From Paractinoplanes abujensis (GTDB taxonomy: Bacteria > Actinomycetota > Actinomycetes > Mycobacteriales > Micromonosporaceae), in the NCBI RefSeq assembly GCF_014204895.1, contig NZ_JACHMF010000001.1, positions 8,122,001 to 8,186,000 of the forward strand: DNA of 64,000 nt, given 5' to 3'. The stretch's first letter is position 1. Every line of letters starts with the position of its first letter. Below the pieces are notes generated by a model. The model ran no database searches and was not told the origin of the DNA. It saw only the letters and a list, made by a program, of their open reading frames with translations. The position numbers and the translations under genes were made by a program. Positions 46,857 to 56,082 of this stretch are shown here, in pieces.

Positions 46857-47411
46857 ATGACCACCGCCACCGAGCGCCCGTGGCTGGACGACCAGCCGGT
46901 GCAGGGCCCGCCGGTGCCGCCGGAATGGCTGGCCTATTACGCGCAGCAGCAGGCCGCGCAGGAGCCCGACCGGGTTACCCGCTTCGTCCAGAAATTCTGG
47001 ACCCGGTCGCCGATCTGGGCCGCTCCCGTGGCGCTGCTGGTCTGCATGGGTGGTGCGGTCGGTTACACCCTGGCCTCGCACCCGGCCGACGCCGGTGCCG
47101 GTGACGCCCCCACCTGCCTGCTCAAATACACCACCGGCTTCGTCTGCCCGGGCTGCGGCGGCACCCGCGCCGCGTGGTATCTGCTGCACGGCGACCTCCC
47201 CGCCGCCGCCCGCCACCACGCCCTCTTCACGTTCGCGGTCCCGTTCCTTCTCTATCTGTACGTGGCCTGGGCCGCGAAGCGCCTGTTCAAGTGGAACCTG
47301 CCGCAGCTCAGTCTGAGCCCGGCCGTTCTGATCACGTTTGTCGCTGTGTGGGCGGTCTGGAGCGTGCTGCGCAACCTGCCCTGGGCCCCGTTCACCGCGC
47401 TCTACGTCTGA
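46857..47411 (+). CDS. DUF2752 membrane protein
   Basis: The 184-residue protein has a Pro/Gln-rich cytoplasmic N-terminus and three to four helices (about 58-80, 130-150, 160-180). The family signature CPGCGGTRA is present before WYLLHGDLPAAARHHALF. DUF2752 proteins are small membrane proteins of unknown role. The ATG at 46857 is preferred to a GTG three codons upstream because of the TACCGT box. It precedes dapA by 25 bp. Confidence 0.85.
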   Translation: MTTATERPWLDDQPVQGPPVPPEWLAYYAQQQAAQEPDRVTRFVQKFWTRSPIWAAPVALLVCMGGAVGYTLASHPADAGAGDAPTCLLKYTTGFVCPGCGGTRAAWYLLHGDLPAAARHHALFTFAVPFLLYLYVAWAAKRLFKWNLPQLSLSPAVLITFVAVWAVWSVLRNLPWAPFTALYV

Positions 47412-47424
47412 CCGAGCCGTCCTA

Positions 47425-47436
47425 TAGGTTGTGGGT
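47425..47436 (+). promoter_or_regulatory. Leaderless-type -10 box for dapA
   Basis: TAGGTT (47425-47430) lies exactly 6 nt before the ATG at 47437. Confidence 0.5.
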
Positions 47437-48330
47437 ATGACGCACGACCCGCGACCCTTCGGACGGCTGCTGACCGCGATGGTCACCCCGTTCGCCCCGG
47501 ACGGCTCCCTCGACGTCGAGGGCGCGGCGAAACTGGCCACCTATCTCGTGGACGAGCAGCGCAACGACGCTCTCGTCGTCAGCGGCACCACTGGCGAGTC
47601 GCCGACCACCAGCGACGCCGAGAAGGACACCCTGCTGCGGGCCGTCGTCGACGCCGTCGGTGACCGGGCGCGGATCGTCGCGGGGGTGGGCACCAACAAC
47701 ACCGCCCACACCGTCGAGCTGGCCCAGGCCGCGGAGAAGGCCGGCGCTCACGGCCTGCTGGTCGTGACGCCGTATTACAACAAGCCGCCGCAGGCGGGTG
47801 TGGCCCGGCATTTCCTGACCGTGGCCGACGCGGTCGGTCTGCCGATCATGGTCTACGACATCCCGCACCGGGCCGGCACGGCGATCGCCACCGAGACGAT
47901 GTGCCGCATCGCCGAGCACGGCCGCATCGTGGCGGTCAAGGACGCCAAGGGCGATCTGATCGCCAGCTCCGAGGTGCTCAGCCGGACGGATCTGGCCTAC
48001 TACTCCGGCGACGACGCGGCCACCCTGCCGCTGCTGTCGATCGGCGGGTCCGGTCTCGTCGGCACCTCCACCCATTTCACCGGCGTGCTGGCCAAAGACA
48101 TGATCGAGGCGTTCGAGCGCGGCGACAACGCCGCCGCTCTGACCCTGCACCGGCAAGCGATGCCGCTGTTCACCGGCATCTTCCGCTCGCCGGGCACCAT
48201 GCTGGTCAAGGCGGGCCTCAACGCTCAGGGCCGCCCGGCCGGTCCGGTCCGCTCGCCGCTGGTCGACGCGACCGGCGCCGAGCTCGATCAGCTGCGCCAG
48301 GACGCCGCCGCCGCCGGCATCGCCCTGTAA
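47437..48330 (+). CDS. dapA: 4-hydroxy-tetrahydrodipicolinate synthase
   Basis: DapA (297 residues) condenses pyruvate with aspartate semialdehyde at the entry to lysine/DAP synthesis. The active-site Tyr is in TPYYNKPPQ, the Schiff-base Lys in VAVKDAKGD, and GTTGES holds the hydroxyl relay Thr. Length is normal. The ATG is chosen over a GTG 6 nt upstream because of the leaderless box. In relatives dapB and dapA are close to each other; here 11 kb lie between. Confidence 0.96.
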   Translation: MTHDPRPFGRLLTAMVTPFAPDGSLDVEGAAKLATYLVDEQRNDALVVSGTTGESPTTSDAEKDTLLRAVVDAVGDRARIVAGVGTNNTAHTVELAQAAEKAGAHGLLVVTPYYNKPPQAGVARHFLTVADAVGLPIMVYDIPHRAGTAIATETMCRIAEHGRIVAVKDAKGDLIASSEVLSRTDLAYYSGDDAATLPLLSIGGSGLVGTSTHFTGVLAKDMIEAFERGDNAAALTLHRQAMPLFTGIFRSPGTMLVKAGLNAQGRPAGPVRSPLVDATGAELDQLRQDAAAAGIAL

Positions 48331-48368
48331 GGGCGGCCGGCCTCACCGACGAAAGACAGATAAACCGA

Positions 48369-50057
48369 ATGAGCCAAGCCCACGTGGAACTCGATCCGCC
48401 GCCGCCGCTGCCGGAGGGCGCCCTGCGCGTCATCCCGATGGGTGGCCTCGGCGCCATCGGCCGCAACATGACCGTCCTCGAGTTCGACGGGAAGCTGCTG
48501 GTCATCGACTGCGGCGTGCTCTTCCCCGACGTGGAGCAGCCGGGCGTCGACCTGATCCTGCCCGATTTCTCGCCGATCCTCGACCGGCTCGACGACGTCC
48601 AGGCGATCGTGCTCACGCACGGCCACGAGGACCACATCGGCGCGGTGCCGTATCTGCTGGCCCACAAGGCCGACATCCCGCTGGTCGGTTCCGAGTTCAC
48701 GCTCGCGCTGGTCGAGGCCAAACTGGCCGAGCGCCGGCTGGATCCGTACACGTTGACCGTGCGCGAGGGCCAGACCGAGCGGCTCGGGCCGTTCGAGTGT
48801 GAGTTCTTCGCGGTCAACCACTCGATCCCGGACGCCCTGGCTGTCGCCGTGCGCACCCCGGCCGGCCTGATCCTGCACACCGGCGACTTCAAGATGGACC
48901 AGGTGCCGCTGGACGGCCGCATCACCGACCTGGCCGGATTCGCGCGGCTCGGCGCCGAGGGCGTCGACCTGCTGCTCTCCGACTCGACGAACGCCGAGGT
49001 GCCCGGTTTCGTGGCGCCCGAGCGCGACATCGGCCCGGTGCTCAGCTCGATCTTCGGCAAGGCCCGCGGCCGCATCATCGTGGCCAGCTTCGCCTCCCAC
49101 GTGCACCGCGTGCAGCAGGTCATGGACGCGGCCTGGGAGTACGAGCGCAAGGTCGCGCTGATCGGCCGCTCGATGGTCCGCAACATGGGCATCGCCCGCG
49201 ACCTGGGCCTGCTCAACATCCCGGACGGCCTGCTGGTCAACCTGGACGAGGCGACCAACATGCCGGCCGACGAGATCGTCTTCATGTCCACCGGGTCGCA
49301 GGGTGAGCCGATGAGCGCGCTGGGCCGGATGGCCACGGGCGACCACCGGCACATCACCATCGAGCCCGGTGACACGGTTGTGCTCGCCAGCTCGCTGGTG
49401 CCGGGCAACGAGACCTCGGTCTACCGGGTGATCAACCGGCTGTCCCGGGCCGGCGCCACGGTCGTGCACAAGGAGACGGCCAAGGTGCACGTCTCCGGGC
49501 ACGCCCCCGCCGGTGAGCTGCTCTACCTGCTCAACGTCGTGCGCCCCAGCAACCTCATGCCGGTGCACGGCGAGTGGCGCCACCTGCGGGCCCACGCCCA
49601 GCTCGGCATCGAGTCGGGGGTCGCGGCCGACCGGGTCGTGCTCTGCGAGGACGGCGACGTCGTCGACCTCGTCGAGGGCCACGCCCGCCACGTCGGCCGG
49701 GTGCAGAACCGGTATGTGTACGTCGACGGGCTCGCGGTCGGCGACGTCAGCGAGTCGCTGCTGACCGAGCGGCGCATCCTGGGTGACGGCGGCTTCATCT
49801 CGGCCACGGTGGTGATCGACTCGGTGACCGGCAAGGTGGTCGGCGAGCCCAACATCTCGGCCAAGGGCTTCAGCGAGGACCCGGAGGCGTTCAACCCGGT
49901 GATCCCGTTGCTGACCGCCGCGCTGCACCGCTCGGCCGAGGACGGCATCACCGACACCCACCAGTTGCAGCAGGTCGTGCGGCGTACGGTGGGCCGTTGG
50001 GTCAACGACGCGTACCGCCGGCGCCCCATGATCGTGCCCACCGTCGTAGAAGTCTGA
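48369..50057 (+). CDS. rnj: Ribonuclease J
   Basis: RNase J (562 residues) is the 5'-exo/endoribonuclease used for mRNA decay and rRNA processing. The metallo-beta-lactamase/beta-CASP core has LTHGHEDHIG near residue 80, the Asp in HTGDFKMD, FASHVHRVQ, and SGHAPAGELL; FMSTGSQGEP is the conserved beta-CASP strand. The acidic-poor C-terminal domain (about 450-560) is normal. It follows dapA by 38 bp, as in streptomycetes. Enolase/PNPase partners are encoded elsewhere and at the pnp locus. Confidence 0.96.
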   Translation: MSQAHVELDPPPPLPEGALRVIPMGGLGAIGRNMTVLEFDGKLLVIDCGVLFPDVEQPGVDLILPDFSPILDRLDDVQAIVLTHGHEDHIGAVPYLLAHKADIPLVGSEFTLALVEAKLAERRLDPYTLTVREGQTERLGPFECEFFAVNHSIPDALAVAVRTPAGLILHTGDFKMDQVPLDGRITDLAGFARLGAEGVDLLLSDSTNAEVPGFVAPERDIGPVLSSIFGKARGRIIVASFASHVHRVQQVMDAAWEYERKVALIGRSMVRNMGIARDLGLLNIPDGLLVNLDEATNMPADEIVFMSTGSQGEPMSALGRMATGDHRHITIEPGDTVVLASSLVPGNETSVYRVINRLSRAGATVVHKETAKVHVSGHAPAGELLYLLNVVRPSNLMPVHGEWRHLRAHAQLGIESGVAADRVVLCEDGDVVDLVEGHARHVGRVQNRYVYVDGLAVGDVSESLLTERRILGDGGFISATVVIDSVTGKVVGEPNISAKGFSEDPEAFNPVIPLLTAALHRSAEDGITDTHQLQQVVRRTVGRWVNDAYRRRPMIVPTVVEV

Positions 50058-50146
50058 TCCAATTTAAACCTTTCGCTGCCCTCCTCCGTACTTCTAGTCA
50101 CCGGTGCCGCCCCCACGGCACCCGTTGGCGAGGGGAGTACCTCAAG

Positions 50147-51682
50147 ATGCAGCGCAGACGGATCGCCGTGGCGGCGGCGGTCGTGGTCGCGGCCGGGGCA
50201 GCGGTGGCTTTCACCCTGCCGTCCATGGCCGGCACCACGCCGTCGAGCAAGGCCGCCAAGCCCAGCCCGGGTGGCGTGGCGCCGCAGATTCTGGCGGCGA
50301 TGAAGCGTGACCTGGGCCTGGACGGCGACCAGGCGACGGCCCGCTTGCAGCGGTCGAAGTGGGCGAGCGGTGTGAGCGCCAAGCTGTCGGCCCAGACGGG
50401 CGCCGATTTCGGCGGCGCCTGGCTGGCCGCCGACGGCAACACGCTCAAGGTCGCCGTGACCGACCCGGCCGCGCAGGAGGCGGTTCGGGCCGCCGGGGCC
50501 GAGCCGGTGCTGGTCAAGCGCAGCGAGCAGGCGCTCGTCAAGGCCAAGGAGAGCCTCGACGAGGTGCGCTCCGAGGCCGGCGGCATCACCGGGTGGTATG
50601 TCGACGTCAAGACCAACAAGCTGGTCGTCGTGGCCAAGCCGGGCGAGCAGGCGGCCGCGAAGAAGCTGGCCCGCGCGGCCGGCGTCTCCTCCGGGTCGTA
50701 TTCGGTGGTCGTCAGCACCGCCAGCCCCAAGCCGCTGTTCGACGTGCGCGGCGCCGACCCCTACTTCATCGCGGTCGACGGCGGCACGGCCCGCTGCTCG
50801 ATCGGCTTCTCCGTCGAGGGCGGCTTCGTCACGGCCGGCCACTGCGGTGAGGTCGGCGCCACCACGACGGGCTTCAACCAGCAGGCCCAGGGCGTGGTCC
50901 GCGCCTCGACCTTCCCGGGCAACGCCGACATGGGCTTCGTCGAGGTCAACGGCAACTGGACCCCGCGCGCCGTGGTCAACGACTTCGAGGGCAACGAGCT
51001 CCCCGTGGCCGGCAACACCGAGGCGCCGGTCGGCGCCGCGGTTTGCCGCTCCGGCTCCACGACCGGCACGTTCTGCGGCACGATCCTGGCCAAGAACCAG
51101 ACGGTGGTCTACCCGGAGGGCGCAGTCACCGGTCTCACCCGCACCGACGTCTGCGCCGAGGGCGGCGACTCCGGCGGCCCGTGGCTGAGCGGTGACCAGG
51201 CCCAGGGCATGACCTCTGGTGGTTCCGGCGACTGCACGGTCGGTGGCGAGACGTTCTTCCAGCCGATCAACGAGATTCTCGCGGCCGAGGACCTGACGCT
51301 GGTGACCTCCGGCGGCGGCGACGCCGCGGGTAACGGTGGCGGCGAGGCCGCCCCGCCCGCCGAGTCGGCCGGTGCCTGCGACGACCAGGCCGTGCAGCGT
51401 TCGGGCACCCTGCCCCGCGCTCGCACCGCGCAGGCCCAGCCCGACGGGGCCGCCTTCCGGGCGAACGCCGGCCGGCAGACCGCCTGCCTGACGTCGGCCG
51501 ACGGCGCCGACTTCGACCTGTTCCTGCAGCGCCTGACCAACCGGGGTTTCCGCACGGTGGCCAGCGACACGGGTGCGGGCGACAAGGCGATCTCGTTCAA
51601 CGGCCGCTCCGGCACCTACCGGTACGTTGTTGTTGCCACCTCCGGCAACGGCTCGTACAACCTGGGGTTCAGCACCCCGTGA
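50147..51682 (+). CDS. Secreted S1 serine protease, streptogrisin type, with pre-peptidase C-terminal domain
   Basis: The 511-residue preproenzyme has a signal peptide (about 1-29), an alpha-lytic-type prodomain (about 45-195), and a chymotrypsin-fold domain with the catalytic triad: His in TAGHC, Asp in NADMGF, and Ser in EGGDSGGPW. Disulfide Cys pairs are positioned as in streptogrisins. After a Gly/Ala linker a C-terminal beta-sandwich (about 405-511, PPC-like) ends the protein. It is exported and then self-activated, probably for protein or peptide nutrition. GGGGAG precedes the ATG. Confidence 0.93.
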   Translation: MQRRRIAVAAAVVVAAGAAVAFTLPSMAGTTPSSKAAKPSPGGVAPQILAAMKRDLGLDGDQATARLQRSKWASGVSAKLSAQTGADFGGAWLAADGNTLKVAVTDPAAQEAVRAAGAEPVLVKRSEQALVKAKESLDEVRSEAGGITGWYVDVKTNKLVVVAKPGEQAAAKKLARAAGVSSGSYSVVVSTASPKPLFDVRGADPYFIAVDGGTARCSIGFSVEGGFVTAGHCGEVGATTTGFNQQAQGVVRASTFPGNADMGFVEVNGNWTPRAVVNDFEGNELPVAGNTEAPVGAAVCRSGSTTGTFCGTILAKNQTVVYPEGAVTGLTRTDVCAEGGDSGGPWLSGDQAQGMTSGGSGDCTVGGETFFQPINEILAAEDLTLVTSGGGDAAGNGGGEAAPPAESAGACDDQAVQRSGTLPRARTAQAQPDGAAFRANAGRQTACLTSADGADFDLFLQRLTNRGFRTVASDTGAGDKAISFNGRSGTYRYVVVATSGNGSYNLGFSTP

Positions 51683-51723
51683 CGCGCCGGGCCACCAACC
51701 CTGCCTAGGTGGTGAAGCGCATT

Positions 51724-51755
51724 GATGCCGGGGAGCCGTGAGGCTCCCCGGCATC
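51724..51755. terminator. Bidirectional terminator between protease and YbjN genes
   Basis: GATGCCGGGGAGCC (51724-51737) and GGCTCCCCGGCATC (51742-51755) form a perfect 14-bp stem with a GTGA tetraloop. No T-run is needed in actinomycetes. It can end both convergent transcripts. Confidence 0.8.
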
Positions 51756-51764
51756 ACACATGTC

Positions 51765-52178
51765 TCAGGACTGCTGGCGCAGTTCGGCGACCTCGTTGGC
51801 GAGCTGAACGCTGGTGGCGATCGCGGCGATCAGCACCTGGTCGAGTTGTTCGGGGGTCACGCCCTTCTCCCAGTCGGCGATGACCTCACCCACCACGAGC
51901 ACCGTCCCGTCGTCGTTGACGTGAACGTAGGCCTTGGGGAAGAGCTGGTCGTGGTTCCACGAGTTGCAGAACTCGTAGAGCCGGGGGACCGCGTCCATGT
52001 CGAACAGGTGCTGCACCATCGTCCGGACCTGCAACACCTCCTGCTGCTGGCCGATCCGGAAGAAATAGACCAGGTTGCCCTGGAAATTGCCCCCGATGTC
52101 GCCGTCGGCGTCCTCGAAGTACTTGAAGTCGCGCGCGTCGAGCGCGTCCGTGATCATTTCCTTGGTGAACGGCTGCAC
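51765..52178 (-). CDS. YbjN-domain protein
   Basis: The 137-residue protein has the YbjN fold, a relative of type III secretion chaperones: ITDALDARDFKYFEDADGDIGGNFQGN, RTMVQHLFDMDAVPRLYEFCNSWN and a C-terminal helical LDQVLIAAIATSVQLANEV. Function is unknown; actinobacterial copies are thought to be small regulatory or chaperone proteins. The start is GTG with TAGGGT 7 nt upstream on the minus strand. It is a single-gene unit. Confidence 0.82.
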   Translation of the reverse strand: MQPFTKEMITDALDARDFKYFEDADGDIGGNFQGNLVYFFRIGQQQEVLQVRTMVQHLFDMDAVPRLYEFCNSWNHDQLFPKAYVHVNDDGTVLVVGEVIADWEKGVTPEQLDQVLIAAIATSVQLANEVAELRQQS

Positions 52179-52192
52179 CTGACGAACCCTAC
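52179..52192 (-). promoter_or_regulatory. Probable leaderless-type -10 box for the YbjN gene
   Basis: On the minus strand TAGGGT is followed by TCGTCAG and then the GTG start, a 7-nt spacing. Confidence 0.4.
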
Positions 52193-52229
52193 GTCGGTGC
52201 GCCTACCGGATTCATGAGCATCGCGGCGA

Positions 52230-52241
52230 TACGGTGTTCGC
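52230..52241 (+). promoter_or_regulatory. Leaderless-type -10 box for ftsK
   Basis: TACGGT (52230-52235) lies exactly 6 nt before the ATG at 52242. Confidence 0.5.
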
Positions 52242-54791
52242 ATGGCGGGCCGAACCTCTCCGGCGAGCCGGGGTCGCGCCGCGTCCACGCCGCGCGGCGC
52301 CGCTACCAGTCGTGCCCGCCAACCAGCGGCCCGGCAACCAGCGCGTAAGGCCGCCAAGGCCACCAAGCCGGCCCGCCCGGCCGCCCGTCGCTCGGCGGCC
52401 CGCGCCCGGCCGAGCATGGGCTCGGCTATCGCCACCGGCATGGGCCGCGGCCTGGGCGCGGTCTGGATGGGCCTGGCCCACAGCGTCGGCTGGGCCGCCC
52501 GCGGCGTCGGCCGGCAGGCCGCCACGGCCAAGGAGATCGATCCCGAGCACCGTCGCGACGGCGCCGGCCTGCTCATGCTCGGCCTGGCCATCCTGGTCGG
52601 GGTGGCGGTCTGGGCCAACAGCGCCGGGCCGGTCGGGCAGTGGCTGGCCGACTCGACGCACCTCTTCCTCGGCGGGCTCGCCGTGTTCCTGCCGTTGCTG
52701 CTGCTTTACGGCGCGATCCGGCTGATGCGCAAGCCGGCCGACCCGGAGCACCGCGGCCGCTCGGTGGTCGGCTGGACGGCCCTGGTCATCGCCACCGCCG
52801 CGCTGCTGCACATCAGCGAGCGGCCCACCGACGACGTCGGCATCACCAAGGCGGGCGGCCTGCTCGGCTACGCGTTCGGCGCGCTGCTGGAGCGGGCCGT
52901 GACAGCCTGGGTCGCCGTACCGCTGCTGGTCCTGCTCTTCGTCTTCGGTCTGCTGGTGATCACGGCCACCCCGATCAACAAGATCCCTGAGCGGATCATG
53001 CTGCTGGTCGACGTGCTGACGGGCCGCTCGACCGAACGGGCCCCGCTGCCCACGCCCGAGCTGCCCGACGACTACGACCCCGACGACGACAACGACGAGG
53101 AGGAGCCGGCCACGAAGCGGCGCCCGTCGCGTCGCCGTCAGGGTTCCCTCTCCGACATCGGCCTGGCCGAGCCCGAACCGGCCGCCGAGGACGACTTCCT
53201 GCTGCACGACACGGTGGCCGTGCCCAAGGTGCCGGCCTCCCGCAAGAAGCCCGAGCCGCCGGAGCACTCCGAGCCGCTGCCCACCCGGGCCGAGCAGCTC
53301 GAGATCAGCTCGGTGCCGGGCGACTACCGGCTGCCGCCGCCGACGCTGCTCGGCAAGGGCGCGCCGCCGAAGTCACGCAGCCGGGCCAACGACGAGATCA
53401 TGGCCGCCCTGACCGGGGTGTTCGAGCAGTTCAACGTCGACGCGATGGTCACCGGCTTCACCCGCGGCCCGACGGTCACGCGCTACGAGGTCGAGATCGG
53501 GCCGGGCACGAAGGTCGAGCGCATCACGCAGCTCTCGCGCAACATCGCGTACGCGGTGAAGTCGCCCGACGTACGGATCCTGAGCCCGATCCCCGGCAAG
53601 AGCGCGGTCGGCGTCGAGATCCCCAACACCGACCCCGAGAACGTGTCGCTGGGCGACGTGCTGCGCTCGCGAGCCGCCACCGCCGACCACCACCCGATGC
53701 TGGTCGCGCTGGGCAAGGACATCGAGGGCGGCTTCGTGGTGGCCAACCTGGCCAAGATGCCGCACATCCTGATCGCGGGCGCGACCGGCGCGGGCAAGAG
53801 CTCGTGCCTCAACTCGCTGCTGGTCTCGTTGCTCACCCGGTCCACCCCCGACGAGGTGCGGCTGCTGCTGGTCGACCCCAAGCGGGTGGAGATGACCGCG
53901 TACGAGGGCATTCCGCACCTCGTCACGCCGATCATCACGAACCCGAAGAAGGCCGCTGACGCTCTCGAATGGGTCGTCCGCGAGATGGACATGCGCTACG
54001 ACGACCTCGCGGCCAACGGCGTACGCCACATCGACGACTTCAACCGCAAGGTGCGCAGCGGCGAGATCACTGCCCCGCCCGGCAGCGAGCGCGTCATGAA
54101 GCCGTACCCCTATCTGCTGGTGATCATCGACGAGCTGGCCGACCTGATGATGGTCGCGCCGCGCGACGTCGAGGACTCCGTCGTCCGCATCACCCAGCTG
54201 GCCCGGGCCGCCGGCATCCACCTGGTGCTGGCCACGCAGCGCCCGTCGGTCGACGTGGTGACCGGTTTGATCAAGGCCAACGTGCCGTCGCGGCTCGCGT
54301 TCGCCACCTCGTCGCTGGCCGACAGCCGGGTCATCCTCGACCAGCCGGGCGCCGAGAAGCTGCTGGGCCGCGGCGACGGCCTGTTCCTGCCGATGGGCGC
54401 GTCCAAGCCGACCCGCATCCAGGGAGCCTGGGTCGACGAGAAGGAAATCGCGTCGGTCGTCAAATTCTGCAAGGACCAGCGCGAGCCGGAGTTCCGCGAG
54501 GACGTCACCGAGGTCCCGGCCAGCAAGAAGAAGCAGATCGACGAGGAGATCGGCGACGACCTCGAGGTGCTGATCCAGGCCATCGAGCTGGTCGTGACCT
54601 CGCAGTTCGGCTCGACGTCGATGCTGCAGCGCAAACTGCGGGTCGGCTTCGCCAAGGCCGGCCGCCTGATGGACCTGATGGAAACGCGCGGCATCGTCGG
54701 CCCCTCCGAGGGCTCCAAGGCCCGCGACGTGCTGATCAAGCCGGACGAGCTGGAAGAGGCGCTGGCCGCTCTGCGTGTGGACGGAGAGTAA
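52242..54791 (+). CDS. ftsK: DNA translocase FtsK/SpoIIIE
   Basis: FtsK (849 residues) pumps chromosomal DNA through the closing septum or sporulation septum. The order is a basic Ala/Arg/Pro-rich N-terminus (about 1-60), four membrane helices (about 105-245), an acidic/Pro linker (DDYDPDDDNDEEE), the motor with Walker A IAGATGAGKSS and Walker B VIIDELADL, and a winged-helix gamma domain (about 780-849, with KAGRLMDLME and IVGPSEG) that reads KOPS-like DNA. The C-terminus overlaps a convergent glycosyltransferase gene by 56 bp. Confidence 0.95.
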   Translation: MAGRTSPASRGRAASTPRGAATSRARQPAARQPARKAAKATKPARPAARRSAARARPSMGSAIATGMGRGLGAVWMGLAHSVGWAARGVGRQAATAKEIDPEHRRDGAGLLMLGLAILVGVAVWANSAGPVGQWLADSTHLFLGGLAVFLPLLLLYGAIRLMRKPADPEHRGRSVVGWTALVIATAALLHISERPTDDVGITKAGGLLGYAFGALLERAVTAWVAVPLLVLLFVFGLLVITATPINKIPERIMLLVDVLTGRSTERAPLPTPELPDDYDPDDDNDEEEPATKRRPSRRRQGSLSDIGLAEPEPAAEDDFLLHDTVAVPKVPASRKKPEPPEHSEPLPTRAEQLEISSVPGDYRLPPPTLLGKGAPPKSRSRANDEIMAALTGVFEQFNVDAMVTGFTRGPTVTRYEVEIGPGTKVERITQLSRNIAYAVKSPDVRILSPIPGKSAVGVEIPNTDPENVSLGDVLRSRAATADHHPMLVALGKDIEGGFVVANLAKMPHILIAGATGAGKSSCLNSLLVSLLTRSTPDEVRLLLVDPKRVEMTAYEGIPHLVTPIITNPKKAADALEWVVREMDMRYDDLAANGVRHIDDFNRKVRSGEITAPPGSERVMKPYPYLLVIIDELADLMMVAPRDVEDSVVRITQLARAAGIHLVLATQRPSVDVVTGLIKANVPSRLAFATSSLADSRVILDQPGAEKLLGRGDGLFLPMGASKPTRIQGAWVDEKEIASVVKFCKDQREPEFREDVTEVPASKKKQIDEEIGDDLEVLIQAIELVVTSQFGSTSMLQRKLRVGFAKAGRLMDLMETRGIVGPSEGSKARDVLIKPDELEEALAALRVDGE

Positions 54792-56001
54792 AGGTTTCCA
54801 GCTCGGCTTCCGGAGATGGCCGCGAGGCGTCTTGGGCGGGCTGTCGCGGGGCGTTAGGGGCGGGGCGGAACACGTCGCGGAAGAGTCGATGGGCGACCAC
54901 GAGCAGGGCGGCCAGCATCAGCAGGGCGGCGACCGTCGGGAGCACGGGGACGACCCGGCCGAACAGGTAGGGCTGGTAGGACAGCAGGGACGACGCCTGC
55001 ACCAGCAGCGGGACGAACCACAGCCGCGGGAGGAAGACCGCGAGCAGCACGGTCGTCACGTCGGCCAGGAAGAAGTACCGCTCGTGCATGCCGGGCAGCA
55101 GGAACGGCACCAGGATCGAGAAGAGCGCCGCCACCACGACAATGCGTCCGGTGGTCAGCTCGACCGCGCGGGCGATCAGCACGTAGATGACGCCGATGAC
55201 CACCGCCGCGGCGAACAGGTAGCCCAGCGTACGCAGGCTGTCCTCCCGGGCGCCCCCGGTGACCAAGGCGAACACGTTGGGCGCGCGCAGGCTCAGCTCG
55301 GGCACGTTGGCCGCCTGCCGGTTCATCGAGTAGATCGTGAGCAGCTCGACCGGGTCGCGCCCGAAGACGATCGCCGGGACGTCGAGCAGCAGGTAGGCGG
55401 CGGGAGCGGCCAGGAGCGTACGCCAGGGAAGTTTGCCGGCCAGGACGAGCAGCAGCAGGAGCGGGAAGATGAACACGCCCTGCGGCTTCATGGCCAGCGC
55501 GACCCCGCACAGGGCCACACCCCACCAGGGTTTGCCGCGCAGCAGGTAGTAGAGGCCGCCCAGGGCGGGCGCGGCCCACATCGCGTCGATCTGGCCCCAC
55601 CACGACGCGTTGAGCACCACCGTCGGCAGCAGCACGACGATCAGCGCCGTGGCCGCCGGGATGCGGCTGTTCGGGTAGCGCAGGGCGACGATGCGGTAGG
55701 CGAAGAACGCCAGCACGACGTCGAAGACGACCCACATCGCCTTGATCTTGAGGAGCAGCGGGCCCGGCAGCAGATGGGTGAACGCCAGCAGATAGAGGAA
55801 CGGCGCGTTGTAGTTGCCGACCTCGGCCCCCAGCGCGCGCCAGTCGCCGGCCCGGCCCAGCTGGTGATACCACTGGAAGAAGATGTTCATGTCGTTCGTC
55901 TTCTCGCGGAAGCCGGCCCAGCGGGCCAGGATCGCGAGCACGACGAGGGCGGCGATGAGCAGCCACTCCGCGTGCCGGGCGGGCTTGTCTGAAGTCTGCA
56001 T
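54736..56001 (-). CDS. GT87/DUF2029-like integral-membrane glycosyltransferase
   Basis: The 421-residue membrane protein has about ten helices and resembles polyprenyl-phosphate-dependent mannosyltransferases or Gpi18-type proteins: an outside DMNIFFQWYHQLGRAGDW loop, ASWWGQIDAMWAAP and AMKPQGVFIFP. It probably transfers mannose to a cell-wall or lipid-linked glycan; the acceptor is not known. The ATG at 56001 follows an AGGT-like ribosome site. A Pro/Glu-rich tail of about 40 residues runs into the ftsK 3' end by 56 bp. Confidence 0.75.
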   Translation of the reverse strand: MQTSDKPARHAEWLLIAALVVLAILARWAGFREKTNDMNIFFQWYHQLGRAGDWRALGAEVGNYNAPFLYLLAFTHLLPGPLLLKIKAMWVVFDVVLAFFAYRIVALRYPNSRIPAATALIVVLLPTVVLNASWWGQIDAMWAAPALGGLYYLLRGKPWWGVALCGVALAMKPQGVFIFPLLLLLVLAGKLPWRTLLAAPAAYLLLDVPAIVFGRDPVELLTIYSMNRQAANVPELSLRAPNVFALVTGGAREDSLRTLGYLFAAAVVIGVIYVLIARAVELTTGRIVVVAALFSILVPFLLPGMHERYFFLADVTTVLLAVFLPRLWFVPLLVQASSLLSYQPYLFGRVVPVLPTVAALLMLAALLVVAHRLFRDVFRPAPNAPRQPAQDASRPSPEAELETFTLRPHAERPAPLPARPA

Positions 56002-56070
56002 GGTGACCTGGGGTACGGCCCGGACCCCCGATCGGATCAGTGCGCGGATGAACGCGCGTGCGAACCCGGC

Positions 56071-56082
56071 TAACCTTGCCTG
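56071..56082 (+). promoter_or_regulatory. Leaderless-type -10 box for rimO
   Basis: TAACCT (56071-56076) lies exactly 6 nt before the GTG at 56083. Confidence 0.5.
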
